Shown here: piece by piece, positions 63,718-64,000 of the stretch
How the letters are laid out: each line of letters opens with the position of its first letter
Position numbering within the stretch: the stretch's first letter is position 1
NCBI GenBank assembly: GCA_903904005.1
Contig: CAIVAR010000155.1
Location: 23,335-87,334 of the forward strand
Length of the DNA stretch: 64,000 nucleotides
Source: an uncultured Anaeromyxobacter sp.
GTDB lineage: Bacteria > Myxococcota > Myxococcia > Myxococcales > Anaeromyxobacteraceae
Direction of reading: 5' to 3'
The notes under the pieces: model-generated
What the model was told of the DNA's origin: nothing
What the model saw: only the letters and a program-made list of their open reading frames with translations
Databases searched by the model: none
Program-made: the position numbers and the translations under genes

Positions 63718-64000
63718 TCACGTCCTGAGGAAGCTGTGGGTGAGGGCCTTCCACTGGGCATCGGAGAGGAGGGTGTCGGGGGAGCCGATGAGCTCGCCAC
63801 CGTCGGCGGCTGCCATGCCGAGCTGGTCCTCGTAGAACCGCTCGAGCCGGTGCCCCTCGGCGCGCAGCCACTCCCGGGCCGTCTCGCCGAACGGCAGGCT
63901 CTTCCACTCCTGGTTGGCCGGCTCGATGGCGAACAGCCACCCGCTTCCGTAGTTCTCGCTCTTCGCGAGCGTCGGCTCCCGCATCACCTCGGCGTTCACC
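63718..64000 (-). CDS. Glycine cleavage H-like protein, C-terminal part (partial)
   Basis: The last 93 residues of a frame that runs off the window. VNAEVMREPTLAKSENYGSGWLFAIEP matches the GcvH pattern VNxxL-x-xxPxLxNxxPYGxGWLxxVxP. The lipoyl-lysine region lies outside. The tail after this (EWKSLPFGETAREWLRAEGHRLERFYEDQLG) is longer than in classic GcvH, as in the larger H-like proteins of some deltaproteobacteria. The codon at the window edge (GTG at 63999) is an internal Val and not a start. Confidence 0.75.
   Translation of the reverse strand, partial: VNAEVMREPTLAKSENYGSGWLFAIEPANQEWKSLPFGETAREWLRAEGHRLERFYEDQLGMAAADGGELIGSPDTLLSDAQWKALTHSFLRT

Overview
The window is very GC-rich, gene-dense bacterial chromosome with no rRNA, tRNA, CRISPR array, insertion sequence or integrase that I can see. 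The gene set points to a soil or sediment delta-proteobacterium in the broad sense, most likely a myxobacterium close to Anaeromyxobacter: a TRAP transporter with a TatT lipoprotein, a roughly 750-residue isocitrate lyase beside a divergent long malate synthase, hemerythrins, rubrerythrin, a tandem WYL pair and sigma54-dependent regulators. That assignment is inference from gene content, not from a marker-gene comparison.

Layout. 1-6756 is a surface-polysaccharide block: four glycosyltransferases (one cut by the window edge), a hexapeptide acyltransferase, a WecG/TagA/CpsF transferase and a WecA-like lipid-carrier sugar transferase. 6753-8786 is a beta-helix lipoprotein that may act on such a polymer. 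8850-14463 is housekeeping: an SOS-type promoter and recA, a LETM1-like protein, then fmt-rsmB-rpe. 14460-17025 holds a uracil-DNA glycosylase, a DUF429 protein and an alpha/beta hydrolase. 16994-20975 is a TRAP transporter (DctP and TatT on one strand, fused DctQM on the other). 20972-27318 is an RND efflux operon whose last gene is a PAP2/sphingomyelin-synthase-like membrane enzyme. 28442-37427 is a Cus-type copper/silver efflux operon (C-B-A) divergent from a histidine kinase and a sigma54 response regulator. 37452-38307 has a decayed FMN-binding protein gene and a heme-binding protein. 38509-43171 is the glyoxylate bypass. 43191-48942 carries a Ca2+/H+ antiporter, a bacteriohemerythrin, a repeat protein, an M24 peptidase-like protein and a small unknown. 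49168-55082 has a zinc-peptidase lipoprotein, a small lipoprotein, an HtrA protease, a BASS-type transporter, a DUF815 ATPase and two tiny overlapping genes. 55130-64000 has a PafBC-like WYL pair, a FIST protein, a diguanylate cyclase with a hemerythrin tail coupled to a ferritin-like protein, a DMT transporter, rubrerythrin and a partial GcvH-like gene.

The most striking pattern is in the spacing of start codons. Twelve gene pairs overlap by ATGA or GTGA, which implies translational coupling. Many transcription-leading genes have no Shine-Dalgarno sequence but carry a TANNNT hexamer only 6-7 bases before ATG or GTG, which implies leaderless transcripts. Several of these hexamers begin with the TAG stop codon of the preceding gene. 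Other genes (recA, aceA, aceB, htrA, dctP) have ordinary Shine-Dalgarno sites, so both modes appear to coexist.

Functional themes are surface polysaccharide, efflux of drugs and metals, acetate/C2 growth through the glyoxylate shunt, organic-acid uptake by TRAP, and oxygen/iron handling (two hemerythrins, a ferritin-like protein, rubrerythrin) tied to c-di-GMP.
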